Of a stretch of DNA of 64,000 nt, positions 10,440 through 22,900 are shown one piece after another. Numbering within the stretch: the first letter of the stretch is position 1; each line of letters opens with the position of its first letter. The position numbers and the translations under genes are program-made. Under the pieces are notes generated by a model. The model ran no database searches. It was given only the letters and a program-made list of their open reading frames with translations, and was not told the DNA's origin. Origin of the DNA: Rhabditophanes sp. KR3021 (Eukaryota; Nematoda; Chromadorea; Rhabditida; Alloionematidae); NCBI GenBank assembly GCA_963281155.1, contig CAUJLY010000003.1:1364001-1428000 (forward strand), given 5' to 3'.

Positions 10440-12328
10440 ATGTATGGTGGTGAAGACAACAAAATTCCTTTAAATCAACAACATATCCCCCATCATCAAT
10501 TAAATAATTGTACTTTTCAACCGCCTTATACTTATACGGGTGGTGGTTATGAACATTATGCAGAATATAATTATCAACAACCTCAAGATTATCCACTTAA
10601 TAATGGATTTTTCACCTATTCAACACCTAATTATCCACAACAACACCACCAACCTACGCCAATATATTATGGAGAAGCATATCAACCAAATACACTCCAC
10701 ACTAATATTCCCTCAACATCCAAACCTGATCCTATTCTAATTTCACACGGCTCAACAGAACCAATAACTTCATCTTCTGCAGATCCATGTGCTCATATTT
10801 CACATGTCCTTCAATGTTATCAACAAGGTGGTGAATGCGCCGAATTTGTAAGGAAAGCTATTGAAAGTTTAGTCAAAAAACTGAAAGACAAAAGGACTGA
10901 ATTAGATGCTTTGATTACAGCTGTGACGTCAGCTGGCAAAAGTGCTTCGGGATGTGTTACTATTCCGGTAAATGTTATGCCTAAATCGTCATTTATTTAA
11001 ATTATTTAGAAATCACTTGATGGTAGATTACAAGTAGCAGGGAGAAAAGGAGTTCCACATGTTGTATATGCAAGGATTTGGAGATGGCCCAATGTTAATA
11101 AGGGTGAATTGCAGAAGTTGCCTGTTTGTGAGGTTTCTTTTGATAATCAAGACCTGATTTGCATTAATCCTTATCACTACGAAAGAATTGTCTCTAGCGC
11201 AGCAACATTGGGTAAATAAGCTTTTTAGTTAGTTAATTAATTGTTTACAGACGCCTCACCTTCAACAACCACCGACATCACCAGATCCCTCAACCCAATG
11301 TTAGCTTCCCTAAACGTAAAGTCACCTTCAGAAGGAACAAATAAAAATGAACCTAAACAGCCATTTTCACCAACAAACCAAAACAATGAAGAACCTTTCT
11401 TGATGTATGGTCAAAATCAAAAGCCAAGTTCCATTCTAAATCATTTACCCTCTGGAATGCAACAACAACATGGAAATTTACCTTCATTAAATAAAATGGT
11501 AAATGAAACGTTGCCTCGAGGAGAAGGTTCATTAACAGAAAAAGGATGGGTTAAAAGTAGCAATAACATGCATCCGAGGTGTAAGTACTTTTCTTAATAA
11601 CTTCAATTTATTCTTTTCCAGATGATTTAACTAATATCATGACTCCTGAACATAAATGGCCTGACCATTGGTGTTCTATTAGTTATTACGAATTAGATAC
11701 ACAAATAGGTGATACTTTCAAGGTATCCAAAGATATCAGGGACGTTACAATCGATGGGGGCATGAATACTTCAGACGCCAAGAGAGGTCGTTTCTGCATA
11801 GGTGCACTTTCAAATGTTCATAGATGTGAAGCTTCGGAAAAAGCCAGACTTTATATTGGAAAAGGAATTAAACTGAGTTGGACACCTGATAATTGTGTTA
11901 CTTTAAGGTCGATGTCGAGAAAGTCTGTTTTCGTAAGGAGTTATTACCTTGACTTTGAGAACAATTTAATTTATGGGTCGACAGTTCATAAATTTTGCCC
12001 AGGTGTGGAAAAAAAAATTTTCGATTTAAGGTGGGGTTACGCTGAAATGAAGGAACAAACAAGATCCGCTCAAATAGCTGTTATGGCGCAGGCATGTGCT
12101 GTAGCAGGCCTTGCTCCCTCAAATCATGTAAATTCGTCATTAATAGAAAGAGCCGGTACAGGAGTAGACGACCTAAGGCGCGTGTGCTGCACCATTTCAA
12201 TAAGTTTTGTAAAAGGCTGGGGACCAGGATACAATCGGAGCAGTATCAAAGAAACACCTTGTTGGGTCGAGATGCAACTTACTAGGCCGCTCCAACTACT
12301 AGACAAACTCTTAAATCAAGCAAGTTGA
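10440..12328 (+). CDS. SMAD4: SMAD4-type co-SMAD
   Basis: Common-mediator SMAD: binds phosphorylated R-SMADs, enters the nucleus and binds DNA to control TGF-beta/BMP target genes. Four exons, 10440-10967, 11010-11211, 11251-11580 and 11622-12328, give 588 residues. A Q/N/Y-rich N-terminal extension of about 110 residues precedes MH1 ([48 protein letters not shown]), which matches SMAD4 closely. A 110-residue P/S/N-rich linker leads to MH2 from about residue 365 ([55 protein letters not shown]). The protein ends [10 protein letters not shown], without an SSxS phospho-tail, as expected for a co-SMAD. Introns are 38-42 bases. TTATAG lies just upstream of the ATG (5' UTR intron or trans-splice site), and AATAAA is at 12356-12361. 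Identity is very secure. Confidence 0.97.
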
Positions 12329-12788
12329 AAGTGTATATGTGTGTGCTTTTCTCTTAATAAAGATATTTATTTTAACGTACCTTTTTCCTAATTTTGCGAG
12401 TCGACATCATCACTAGTGATCTGGTTCAACGATACAATCGTACAATTGATTGTCAACTTTTATTACTCACTCTCTTTTTATTTTCTGCCTCCTTAATTAA
12501 GTATTTTGCCAAGACAAGATGCCTTTAAGTAATTGATATGTTGGATGATAGAAAAAGAATGTTTTATTAAGAATTGGATTTATTGTTTTTATTAGATGTA
12601 AGTAGATGGTGGTGTGTGTGTTAAATCAAATGATGAGTAGAGGAATGATAAACAGGTATGATTAGGGTTCTGTCGTTCGTCTCGCAAAGAGATTCGAGTT
12701 GCGTTTCACCAATCTTTTTCAAATACTTAGTTTAAAAATTTGTTTATCGTTAATTGGGAGTCACCTACGGACTTATTTATTATTCGAG
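12329..12788. other. Spacer between SMAD4 and EXOSC4
   Basis: 460 bases with the SMAD4 poly(A) signal at its start. No gene is visible. The likely promoter of the EXOSC4-SDR-WDR83 run lies here. Confidence 0.5.
12356..12361 (+). terminator. Poly(A) signal AATAAA for SMAD4
   Basis: Canonical hexamer 28 bases beyond the SMAD4 stop codon. Confidence 0.6.
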
Positions 12789-13587
12789 ATGGACGTTGAC
12801 TTATCTAGAAAAAAGATCCTCACTAATATAGGATACCGATCAGATGGACGCTTGGCTAAAGAAATGCGTCATATTTCCTACGAAACAGGCATTCAAATGC
12901 AAGCTCAGGGAAGTGTTTCATGGAAGCAAGGCCTAACAGAGGTATGTTTAGGTTATTTAAAATGAAGTAATAAATTATTTGCAGCTGCGGTGCGCAGTCT
13001 TTGGCCCTGGCCCCATCAGAAACCGTGGTCGTATGAAGAGGGAAGAAGTGTACCTAAACATCGTCGTCAACCAATTGCCCTTTGCTACACGGGACCGCAA
13101 AAGATCCAACAATACTAAACGCGACCGTCAACAACAAGTTATCTCGCGTCATTTGGAAACCGTATTTAAGAAAGCTATCGTTACGGAATTATATCCAAAG
13201 TCTCAGATAGACATTTACATCGATATCCTCCTAAATGACGGCTCAGCCATGGCGGCTTGTATGAATGCTGTTTCTGTGAGCCTGGCATCTGCATCGATTC
13301 CACTAAGATACGTCCCAACAGCTATAACCTGTGGATATGCCGACAACGATTTCGTCGTAGATCTGAATGGCGATGAGGAGATGCTCAATCTTTGCCGAGT
13401 AACTCTAACAACCAAAAATGGTGGTTCTCAAGTTGTTGCTATTGATATGAAGAAGAAGTGTGATGCAAAGGTGTTTGATCAATTGGTGGCTGTGGCTGCT
13501 TCTGAATCAGCGCAAGTTAATACTATTTTATCTGCCACTATGCTGCATTATGCGGAAACATGTATTGGTCTACAATCGCGTTTTTAA
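12789..13587 (+). CDS. EXOSC4: Exosome subunit RRP41/EXOSC4 (RNase PH fold)
   Basis: Core ring subunit of the RNA exosome, which processes and degrades RNA from the 3' end in nucleus and cytoplasm. Two exons, 12789-12941 and 12985-13587, give 251 residues; the human protein has 245. The N terminus has the family signature R-x-D-G-R (GYRSDGRLAKEMR), then GSVSWKQGLTE followed by the FGP box. The C-terminal half has the RNase PH-type IDIYIDILLNDGSAMAACMNA and a D-x-N-x-x-E (DLNGDEEML) match. The ATG at 12789 is chosen because it starts the conserved MDV-DLSRKK segment; an upstream in-frame ATG at 12699 would add unrelated residues. First gene of a closely packed plus-strand run. Confidence 0.95.
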
Positions 13588-13783
13588 TTACCTTCTGTCA
13601 ATGGTTGTGTATGTTTATTGTTATTTCGTTGGTAATTTACATACTCACATTTATTTTTTGTGTTTTAATAAGAGTTGATAAACTATAAATATTTTGGAAC
13701 AAACATTATTGTCTTGGAATTGTTTACTCATTTTTATCCGGTAGCATCTTTTTTGTTATCGCTTTTAAATTGATTTTTTAGAT

Positions 13784-14611
13784 ATGAGGAGAGTATTTGT
13801 TGTTACTGGGGCTAATAAAGGCGTCGGTTATGGAATTGTTCGTAACTTGCTGAAGAAAGTCGAGTCTACAAAGATCTATCTCACAGCTAGAGATGAGGGA
13901 CGTGGGAATGAAGCAGTAAAGTGTATGTTGACTGAATTCGGAGGCAGATTGGACAAGTCAAATGAAGTTAAGTTTCATCAATTAGATATTACTAAGGATG
14001 GGAGTGTCAACAACTTCGCCAAATACTTGAAAGATGGGGGTGAAAAGATAGATGTGTTGATCAATAATGCTGGTTTTGCTTTCGACAACGATGCTAAGGA
14101 ATCCGCACTCGAACAAGCTCAGTATACTATTGATGTTAACTATTATGGAACTAAAAGAGTATCGAATGCCTTAATTCCATTAATCAAGGAAGGTGGGCGT
14201 CTTGTCAATGTTACTAGTATGATGGGAAAGATGATCAGCGGTTTTAGTAAGGAAAACGTTGCTCTTTTCAATAACGACACGTACACAGTCGAAACAATCG
14301 ACAAATTCGTTGAAGATTACAAAAAATATTGTGAACCTGACACCAGAAAACAACATGGTTATAATAATTCTGCCTACAGAACCTCCAAAGTCGCTGAAAT
14401 GGCCTTGACTATGCTCCAACATCGTCAATTGAAAGATAGGAATATTTTGGTGAATGGTTGTTGCCCAGGATATGTCAACACTGATATGACCAACCATAAA
14501 GGCCCTCTTACTATTGACCAAGGAGCTGAGACTCCTATTTTTTGTGCCATTAGTGAGCAAGCTCCAAATGGAAAGTTTCTTGAAAAGTGTGCTATTTCTA
14601 AGTGGATTTGA
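13784..14611 (+). CDS. Carbonyl reductase-type short-chain dehydrogenase
   Basis: NADPH-dependent oxidoreductase of the SDR superfamily, most like the monomeric carbonyl reductases CBR1/CBR3. Single exon of 275 residues, the usual length. The cofactor motif TGANKGVG is at 8-15 and NNAG at 94-97. The catalytic serine is in VTSMMG (S145) and the Y-x-x-x-K pair is Y198/K202. PGYVNTDM closes the nucleotide site. The insertion around 150-190 before the catalytic tyrosine is typical of CBR1-like enzymes. The substrate cannot be told from sequence. The start codon lies two bases after a TTTTTTAG acceptor-like site, with no room for an ordinary leader. The gap from EXOSC4 is 196 bases and to WDR83 114 bases. 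AATAAA is at 14616-14621. Confidence 0.93.
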   Translation: MRRVFVVTGANKGVGYGIVRNLLKKVESTKIYLTARDEGRGNEAVKCMLTEFGGRLDKSNEVKFHQLDITKDGSVNNFAKYLKDGGEKIDVLINNAGFAFDNDAKESALEQAQYTIDVNYYGTKRVSNALIPLIKEGGRLVNVTSMMGKMISGFSKENVALFNNDTYTVETIDKFVEDYKKYCEPDTRKQHGYNNSAYRTSKVAEMALTMLQHRQLKDRNILVNGCCPGYVNTDMTNHKGPLTIDQGAETPIFCAISEQAPNGKFLEKCAISKWI

Positions 14612-14615
14612 ATTA

Positions 14616-14621
14616 AATAAA
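14616..14621 (+). terminator. Poly(A) signal AATAAA for the SDR gene
   Basis: Canonical hexamer five bases past the stop codon and 104 bases before the WDR83 start. Confidence 0.55.
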
Positions 14622-14718
14622 ATTTAGTGTGTAATTGTGTTTTTAATAAGAAATGTTTGTACTCATTGTGTATCTCTAATAATTGTTCATTACAACTGTA
14701 ACCCTTTCTTGTTTAATA

Positions 14719-14725
14719 AATTTAG
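14719..14725 (+). promoter_or_regulatory. Splice-acceptor-like site abutting the WDR83 ATG (possible trans-splice site)
   Basis: AAATTTAG is followed immediately by the ATG at 14726. The neighbouring SDR gene has TTTTTTAG two bases before its ATG. Acceptor sites touching the start codon of downstream genes in a tight cluster are the usual sign of spliced-leader addition. No spliced-leader gene is in the window to prove it. Confidence 0.45.
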
Positions 14726-15622
14726 ATGGTCCTAACAACAAAATTACTCCAATTCAAATGCGATCAACGGAATGTGCGAGCTGTCCGATTTAATACAGAT
14801 GGGAGATATGCTATTACCTGCGGAAGCGACAAAACAATAAAGTTATGGAACCCATATACTGGATTACACTTAAATACATATAGTGGAGAAGTAGGGGATA
14901 TTCTAGACGCTTGCAGCAGCAACGACAACAGTCTAATATTAAGTGGAGGAGTCGGCAAGGTACTAATGCTATTTAATGTTGAAACCAAGAAAAACACCAG
15001 AAGATGGCAAGGCCATTTCAATCAAATTAATGCCGTTGCTTTCAATGAGGAGGCAACTGTTGCTTTTTCTGCTTCCCAAGACGGCACAGTTCGAAGTTAT
15101 GACATGAAAACGCACTCAAAAAATCCTATCCAAGTGTTCGACGAAGCAAATGACGGTATCTTGTCCTTAGATATCAAAGAAAACGAAATAGCGACCGGGT
15201 GTGCAGATGGAACCTTCCGAATTTACGATCTCAGAAAAGGAGCTATGTCGATTGATCATGTTGATGTTCCTGTAACTAATGTTCAATTAACTGAAGATAA
15301 CCAATGTATTTTGGTTGGTACTCTCAATAGTCACATTAACCTGTTTGATAAGTTGAATGGAGAAAGTTTGGCTTGTTATGATAAGCATATCAATAAGCAA
15401 TATAAGATTGAGTGTGGGATGCTTGTATCCGGGAATGAAATTCTGACTGGCAGTGAGGACGGGAATGCTTATTTATATGATATGTTAAGTGGGAACATTG
15501 TTGGGAGTTTGGATCATAAGGAGTTCAGCAGTTATGTTCATAGTGTGGCTTGCCATCCCAAGGAAATGAAAGCGATGACGGGGGCTAAGGATGTTGTTTG
15601 TGTATGGGAGTTTGTTAAGTGA
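14726..15622 (+). CDS. WDR83: WDR83/MORG1 WD40 protein
   Basis: Seven-bladed WD40 protein; in animals MORG1 scaffolds ERK signalling, helps regulate PHD3 and associates with the spliceosome. Single exon of 298 residues; human has 315. The opening matches the family well (VRAVRFNTDGRYAITCGSDK, then TIKLWNPYTG and TYSGE), as do SGGVGKV, VNEEATV-like VAFNEEATVAFSASQDG, FDEANDGILS and the blade with YKIECGM. It lacks about 15 residues of the human N terminus. It was first considered as eIF3i, but the blade sequences fit WDR83 clearly. Last gene of the EXOSC4-SDR-WDR83 run. AATAAA is at 15635-15640. Confidence 0.92.
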   Translation: MVLTTKLLQFKCDQRNVRAVRFNTDGRYAITCGSDKTIKLWNPYTGLHLNTYSGEVGDILDACSSNDNSLILSGGVGKVLMLFNVETKKNTRRWQGHFNQINAVAFNEEATVAFSASQDGTVRSYDMKTHSKNPIQVFDEANDGILSLDIKENEIATGCADGTFRIYDLRKGAMSIDHVDVPVTNVQLTEDNQCILVGTLNSHINLFDKLNGESLACYDKHINKQYKIECGMLVSGNEILTGSEDGNAYLYDMLSGNIVGSLDHKEFSSYVHSVACHPKEMKAMTGAKDVVCVWEFVK

Positions 15623-15634
15623 TGTTTTTTATTC

Positions 15635-15640
15635 AATAAA
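15635..15640 (+). terminator. Poly(A) signal AATAAA for WDR83
   Basis: Canonical hexamer 12 bases after the WDR83 stop codon. Confidence 0.6.
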
Positions 15641-15948
15641 ATTGTCATTACTTTTAATTATTTTCTTCACCACTAATTTGCTTTCAAAAAGTGAATCGAA
15701 GTTACACTAATATCTTGAAAGGATGTATGATACCTTTACTCTCCGAGGGGGATTTCTTATTCATTTTAAATATTATACCGGGCACAAAATGAGCTTTCTT
15801 TATTATTCTTAATGATAAAGAATCTGCCTACAATTATTTGGAGATCAACAACTGCTGGAAACAGAAAAGATACCGGAATAATAGTAACATTTTAAATTCC
15901 AACATGAATGAATTTACGTGCGGGTGATAGTTTTGCTGGGTAGCACTA

Positions 15949-16414
15949 ATGTCAACCCTTAGAAAGGAAAAAAGTCCAGTGGTTAGAAAATGTTATTATC
16001 CTGCTGTTATCACTGACATGATTTCTCCAAGTTATACTTGGGCTTTTTTCAATGAAGCTTCTATAGACAATGTTGTTAAGTTGGTGCAAAATTTCAAAAG
16101 GGAACCGTTTAGCGAGATGGCTCTACTTATTTTTGGGTTGGGGATGACTTGTACTGTCAATGACGAAATGAACAAGAAGATTGTGGATGCTTGTGGAAAG
16201 ACTATTTTTAAACTCATCACCCGATATTCTGTCAGGCCAGGCATTTACCAGTAGGAGGTCTTGTAATTGCCCCGTGACTTCCCGAAGAGTAAATGGCGGA
16301 GTGGAGCCAAAGTTTGTGGATCTTCTTTCGAATTCTTCAGGAGCATTGATTGAACTTTTGGTGTTAACAGATTACATAAGGCAGGTACTGCCAGATATCA
16401 ACACGCTTTTATGA
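15949..16414 (+). pseudogene. Unidentified coding relic
   Basis: Two overlapping plus-strand frames (15949-16254, then 16181-16414) read like protein. The first has PAVITDMISPSYTWAFFNEA and hydrophobic, lysine-rich segments; the second continues with EPKFVDLL and ELLVLTDYIRQVLPDI. A single frame change would join them. No conserved family was recognised, there is no strong splice signal between them, and the sequence around is non-coding. Probably a decayed gene copy, but a divergent real gene cannot be excluded. Confidence 0.35.
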
Positions 16415-19400
16415 TTACTGAATTAGGCGTGATTAATGCCTGCTTACCTTTTATCCATTCGAACCTAAAAACATACAGAAAAACCATGGATCACATGGAT
16501 ATGGCAAAGTTTACAATCCCATAAGACGGTTCAACCAACTGACGTTCTTAGAAAATATTTTTTACATAAATGGTTAGTAGAAGGGTTGGAATCCATCATG
16601 TGATCCGAAAATTACCTCAAAGACTTCAAGAAATAACATTTATTTTTATACTACGGATAATGGAGGAAATAAAAAGGATAGGCTAGTTTAACGTTCATTA
16701 AGCTAAATTAAGTTTAGGAGGTGGATTGAGGAGCAGATTCCAGAATGTTGGACCTAGTTTGCTGCAATAGGAATTAGTTCAAAGGGAGCAGCTAGTATGA
16801 TTAAAAGTAAACCAAGGCCGAGTAAACCGTGGTGTCGTAAATGGGTATCTTTTAATTTAGTTGATTGACATGTTCTTGGAATATTTCATTCTATGAAAGA
16901 TACAAAAGCGTCACTAGATGAGAAATAAAATTGATTTTTTAATTTATGTATATTATTCTGTCTTTATTTATAAATATGTATTTCAAAAAATCAGTGTACA
17001 ATTTAACTTCGAAAACCACTTAATAACAATCATCATTGCCCTAACGTCCAAACAAACCGTTTCAAAACGGTTAACTTTTGTATGCAACAACACATGTGTA
17101 AGTGGTAGTCACGTTGATTATTTCTATATTTGATATTAATATAAATATCCAATTTACAACAAGTACATAACTGTGTCTCTTTTACATACTATATGAGATT
17201 ATGGTTAAGTTTGATTAAATGCCAGCAAACTATTATACACATACAAACATTTACTCACTTATATCTCTTAGGCAGCTTCTAAATATTGTATAAATTATGC
17301 GCAAAACCCTGCTCCACCGTTTGCCAATTAAAAAACGACAGAGGTGCTGAATGAGGGAAAATCTTTTGTTTATGAATAGATATAAATGATACCTTCCCCT
17401 CCCTTAAATATACAAATCTTTCTAATAAAGCCAACTGCACTTTCAAAAACTAACTATCAAAATGAAATGTCAAATTATACAATCAAACTTTTTATATGCA
17501 TTCCTTTCTCTTTTATATCTACATGAAAGTTCTCTTTTTGTTTTCCTCAACAAAATTAGTAGAGCTACTACACGCCATTTACACTAAATACTCATTTAAA
17601 AGAGATATGATACATTGATACATTCTGGGTTTACTATATTTCATAACAAATCTCTCCCTTACATTAACAAACTAAATGTCAAATTATTTGTATAAAGCAA
17701 TTTTAGAAAGCTTTGAGGGTACCGCTATTTGGGTAGGAATAAATCATCTTATTAAATTATTATAATATTGAGATGGCTTTGATATACACTTTTTGAGAAG
17801 GATACTTAGTTGTGAATAAATTAATTTGTGATGTATCTTTTGTGTATGTTTGTTGAAATGGTTTATTCTCACTTTTTTAGTGTCCTCTTAATTCAATTTA
17901 TTTTTGTTAGAAGAAGATTGATATCATTTGTTGTATATACATATTTATGTGTTAAGTAATTTATTATTTAGAGTGTTGCGAGGCAACAATGTGCACTTTT
18001 TTGCGTAAAGTTGCAACGATTGTATGAGATGATTAATTTGGCAAATTTGAAATGCACTTGTAATTGGCATTAATACCAATTTAAGGTTTTGACATCTCCA
18101 CTAAAATAAGTATCACCACCCTTACCATCAATTTGTACTGAAAGTCAAGCGTTCAATTAAAAGCTTGATTAAATACCATAAAAATGGTGTACATCTAACT
18201 ATCATTGTCATTTTCCCTTTATAACTTTGTCAAAATTTACTTTACTTTTTATTTATAGGCTTTCGAATTAAGTATAAGATATTAAAATATTTTTGTTAGA
18301 GTCAACCCCTATTATTCTTTTTTATATATGACAAAATGTTATACATACACCCCGATTCCCTTCAATTCACATAAAGAAGATGGGAAGATGAATGGAGAGA
18401 GATAGAGTTATAAACTTTTAACCATTCGAAACAACATAATAATCATTATTTAGAGTAAACTTTTATATATTATATTATTATTATCAACACACTCACGACA
18501 AATGGCGGTGAAGTCAGTGATCATGTGGTGGAGAGTTAACAAATGATGATATGGTCGTTGTGTATATAACTTCTTTGTCGTTTAGAAGTCTTTTATACAA
18601 ATATTTTTTATTCCTTTCATCAGATACACCTACTTTCAGTACATCCATCTCCATTTAAATCCAAAATAAAGTCATCACCAATTCCGTATTTTTTTCCTAA
18701 ATCCAATCAAAAGGCTATAAACAAACCACATACTTTAATAGCACTACTTTTCTAAACATCTTATCATGATGCGATCATCAATTTGGGATGTTTAATTGGC
18801 AGTGTGTGAACTTCAAACAACACTGAAATAGATATTTTAATACATGTAGTTAAAAGTCATTTAATTGAATTGTTAACAACCAATTATTGGAGAAGATGAT
18901 ATGTGGTATATGTTTATGAGATGAAACATACACAATTAGTAATTATGTGTCAAAACTTTGTATGGGATCGTATTATCTTCGATTCGTCTAAACTTTTATC
19001 ATTACTAAGCTCCTCCATTTGAAGGTGATTTTCAGAAGGAGGTTCATTTTTTCCCTTCAATGATGCGTTTAACTACACATTTTTACACTTATCAACAACA
19101 AAAACTAAACTTCATCATCCACTTTCGCATATACCATCCTACTTGATGTGGAATGACAAAATCATCATATTATTTCCAAACTCTTTCTTCATCCTATTAT
19201 CAATGTTTATTATGACAATAAGCTTGAGACAATTTAATAAACCAAAAAATGTAATATTGTATCTGGTCCAATAAATAACGATAATATCTACTCATCTCTC
19301 ACATACAAAACAAACTACCACTTCCAAACTCCTCCCCTTTTAAGTGTAAACTTTTGTGGTGGAGTTCATTTGAGGAAGAGAAGTATGTTAGATCTTTACA

Positions 19401-19959
19401 AGTATAAACTGCCATCATCTTATTCAAATCAAAAAGATCTTATTTTGTGGTGAGTTACTCTTTTTTATTTAGTCTCATGCTTGTCTCATGACTTTGATTT
19501 TTGAGTCATACCATACTTCAAAGTGTCTTCAAGATACTTACTAATCTACCGACACCTCCAAACTGTCAACATATACTAAATACATTACTTAACATATTCA
19601 CACCACTCAAATGTTCCTTTTCTACCAAACACATTTATTGTAAGCACGCAAAAGTTACTCTTTCTCCCTTCTAAAAGATCAAATTCTAGCACCTTTCAAA
19701 ACATATTATACATATTACATTTTTGACTCATCCACAATGTCTCATCAGCCAAAATTAAAAAGTTAACATTAGCTTGCTTTTACCATTAGGGAAAGAAATA
19801 AGTTGGTGGATATTTCATGCTTGTTACGAATTATTGAATAAGTTTAGTTTAAGGTGTTTGTCTTGATATTATTATTCGTAATTCGTGTCCGTAGATTATT
19901 TATCAGAGCTAATTTTTATAGTCAAATCCTACTTCCACATAATAATCTATTAATATATT
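16415..19959. other. Long non-coding A+T-rich stretch
   Basis: About 3.5 kb with no supported coding sequence on either strand, no tRNA- or rRNA-like sequence and no clear tandem repeat. It lies upstream of the zinc-finger gene and may hold its promoter and 5' leader. Confidence 0.5.
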
Positions 19960-22900
19960 ATGTTCACCTCTTCACCAACAATCCCAATCATGAATTTCGC
20001 CCAAAACACCCACCAACCCACGTCAACCCAGCAAAATAACATGTTTGCAGCCCTAGCTTCCGCCACCCAAGCCTCCAACTCATTACTAGGAAATGTAGGA
20101 GCCCCCAGCCCCTTACAACGCCAACAACCTCCTAGCTCAGTTCCAATTCCAACATTACTTTGCTAATCTAATGCAACAAACTCAAGGAAACATGATGGCT
20201 CAAGCTCAAGGAAATATGTTCCAGCAATTCTTGAATAACAACAAATTGATGGGACCTGCCCAGCAAAATAATTTCGGTAATTTATTCGGTGGCAGAAACC
20301 TAACCCCGGCAGCAAATTCCGAAGGAAGAACCTCAACAGATAATAACAACGATTTATCACCACCTCCTGCAAAAAGTAAGTCAAAAATACAAATATTGCC
20401 ATCATTAAAAAAGAAAGATATAAATTTGTTAGTATCTAAATTTATTTACCTTTCTCCTAATTTATAACCAATTAAATACACACGGTTTAGTTCTTTTTTA
20501 TGATATAACGAAATCTTTATTACCCTCTCCACTACAACTCAATTAGGGCTTAGGTGTCGGCGCCTTCTATTTAACACCTTTCACCACTACCAAAACTCAT
20601 AAACAACATTTTGTTTTATCTATTACATATAAGTAAAAGAGATACAAATCTCTTAGTCATTGTCTAATTAGATTAAAGAATGATGAGCCACTTAAGTGCA
20701 GATCATAAAAAATCAAAATATTCCCTTCTACCTTTACCTTCAATGTACTTCAAGAGATTAGGGAAGGTAATCGAATTAAGAGATTGTTGCGTTGTACCTT
20801 TAACTTTGCCGCTTCTTCAAAAACATCTGTTTAAATTTTTACAATGTACAAAATTGAAGAATGATTTAGTGAGGCAAAGAGCAGATGTGATGATTTTAAA
20901 TTTTGGCATTTATGGGGTGTTTGAATGACATATTAACTACTATTTTTATCGTTACTTTAACTAATAATTTACTCGCCATATTGATACTTACTTGGAAATG
21001 GTATATTTTTATTGGTAATTGGTAATAATGATTAATTGGTTCACAAAATGACGTTTATTTATTTTGCCTTTAAAGGACTTTTAGACAATTAATCATACTG
21101 TAATGTGGATGGTGGCATCAAAGGAAATGATGTTTTAGGATAAATAGTATCTGTGTGTTTTGTCAAATTATATTTCAAATTACGTTTTGTGTCTAAAAAA
21201 TAAAAAAGATAAATGGTGTTGACAAATGAAAGGCCACATTAAGTATGTGATATGAGTAAAAGACACCCCAAATCTAGAAAAGTTGGTATGTCTATTACGA
21301 CTTTCTTCTTACAGTATAAACTAAGCCCAAAGCAAATACTTGCACTACCATTGTCATCATCTAAAGAGTCTCTCTTTGAAAGAGTATCCGGATAATGTAT
21401 TGTTAACTAATACTAAATGCCCATATCACATCAAATAACTTATTATTATTCCCATCTTGTTTAAAAGTCATTCGGATGGTGACAATCAAAGTTATGACAT
21501 ATTTCTAACTTAAAAATTAATGTACCTTACTTCCTACCTCTTCTTTTTGCTCAATATAATGTGTGGTTGGGCAAGTAAACCTTTGACACAACTTAAAAAT
21601 ATAATGAAACGGAAGTTTTGATGGGTCTCATTAAATGCTAATTTATGTAATGCAAACAATATTATTGAGTAAAGTGTGTTTTATTTAATGTTTAACAATA
21701 TAAATACTTTAGTACCTTTTTTTGTTGGCGTTGAGTTGAAACAATTAAAAATATTATCTTAAAGTATGTCATATTGAGGATTGTTGAAATTAAATATCCA
21801 ATTTAGACAAAAGATTACTGTTATTAAGGCTCTAAATATATATTTCATTATATTTAAACGAAACAATTTGTTCAATGATCCATGAGGCAAATGTCATATT
21901 GTGGTGGTAATAACTTTGTAGACCGTATATGGTTTCGAGTCAACAGCAGCATACTTTTTGAATTAAATAAATATTTTGTAGAACTTTATTCGCTCAAGGT
22001 CTAGAGATACAGTAAGACAGGCAACAAAAAATATAATTGTTTAACCAAAAAAGAAAGGTCCTTTATTTTTTTAGTTAACCATAACACAAATAACGACAAA
22101 ATTTATTAGTCATATCTTTTATATATTTTGATGTAAAGTTAAAATTTATGAGCTACCAAATTGAATATTTGCCTTCAACTTTTTAAATTTACCCTTAGAT
22201 ACAGGCACTTCACTTGATATTTGGTAATTTATATTTGGTTAGAAAGGCCACTAGGGTCATATAAACGACTAGTTGGTGTAGAGGCGGCAACTTCAAAAAT
22301 AGGTTTGGTTGGAAGGAATGATGTGCGAAGTTGATTAACATCCCTCTTAGGAACATAATATTACACTAAAAAAGTGGCCCATGTAGAGTTATTTGTTTGT
22401 GAAAAATCAATTTGTACCATGACACTCATAAAACCATAAAAAGGGAACTTAAATTATAAACATCCGCATAAATGTGTTGTTGTTGGGCATTTATGTTGAT
22501 TAAGGGTCATAATAAACAAATCTAAACCTGATATACAACACCTTCCTGGCCATTCTCACACATTTCCATTATAAATCTATTTAATAAACAAATGGTTGTA
22601 TCAATCAAATTAAGATGGCACATTATGATAATTGAATCGAAATACCTATAATATGTTGCCATAATTTGGATAAATAAACAAAACACCATTAAATCATCTC
22701 TCACTTAGATAGTGCTTCTTTGATGAGGTGTCGGCATTTGTGTTATCCCTACCCTTTGACCCTTCTTTCCCAGGACTAATATAAACATTATAAATTTAAT
22801 ATCTAATTAATAATGCATCAATTCTTTTTGTATCTATATCTTTGTAATGCACTCAGGCGAGGGTGCGGAACCTTTGTGGTTCATTCATTTGACAATTAAA

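Noticed and set aside
14180..14560. 126-residue minus-strand frame
   Set aside because: Shadow of the SDR gene, which has all catalytic motifs on the plus strand.
14726..15622. First read as eIF3 subunit i, another WD40 protein of similar size
   Set aside because: Blade sequences (VRAVRFN, CGSDKTIKLWNP, FNEEATV, DEANDGILS) match WDR83/MORG1 and not eIF3i.
20680..20928. 82-residue plus-strand frame in the zinc-finger gene intron
   Set aside because: No recognisable motif, no splice support, composition typical of a chance frame.
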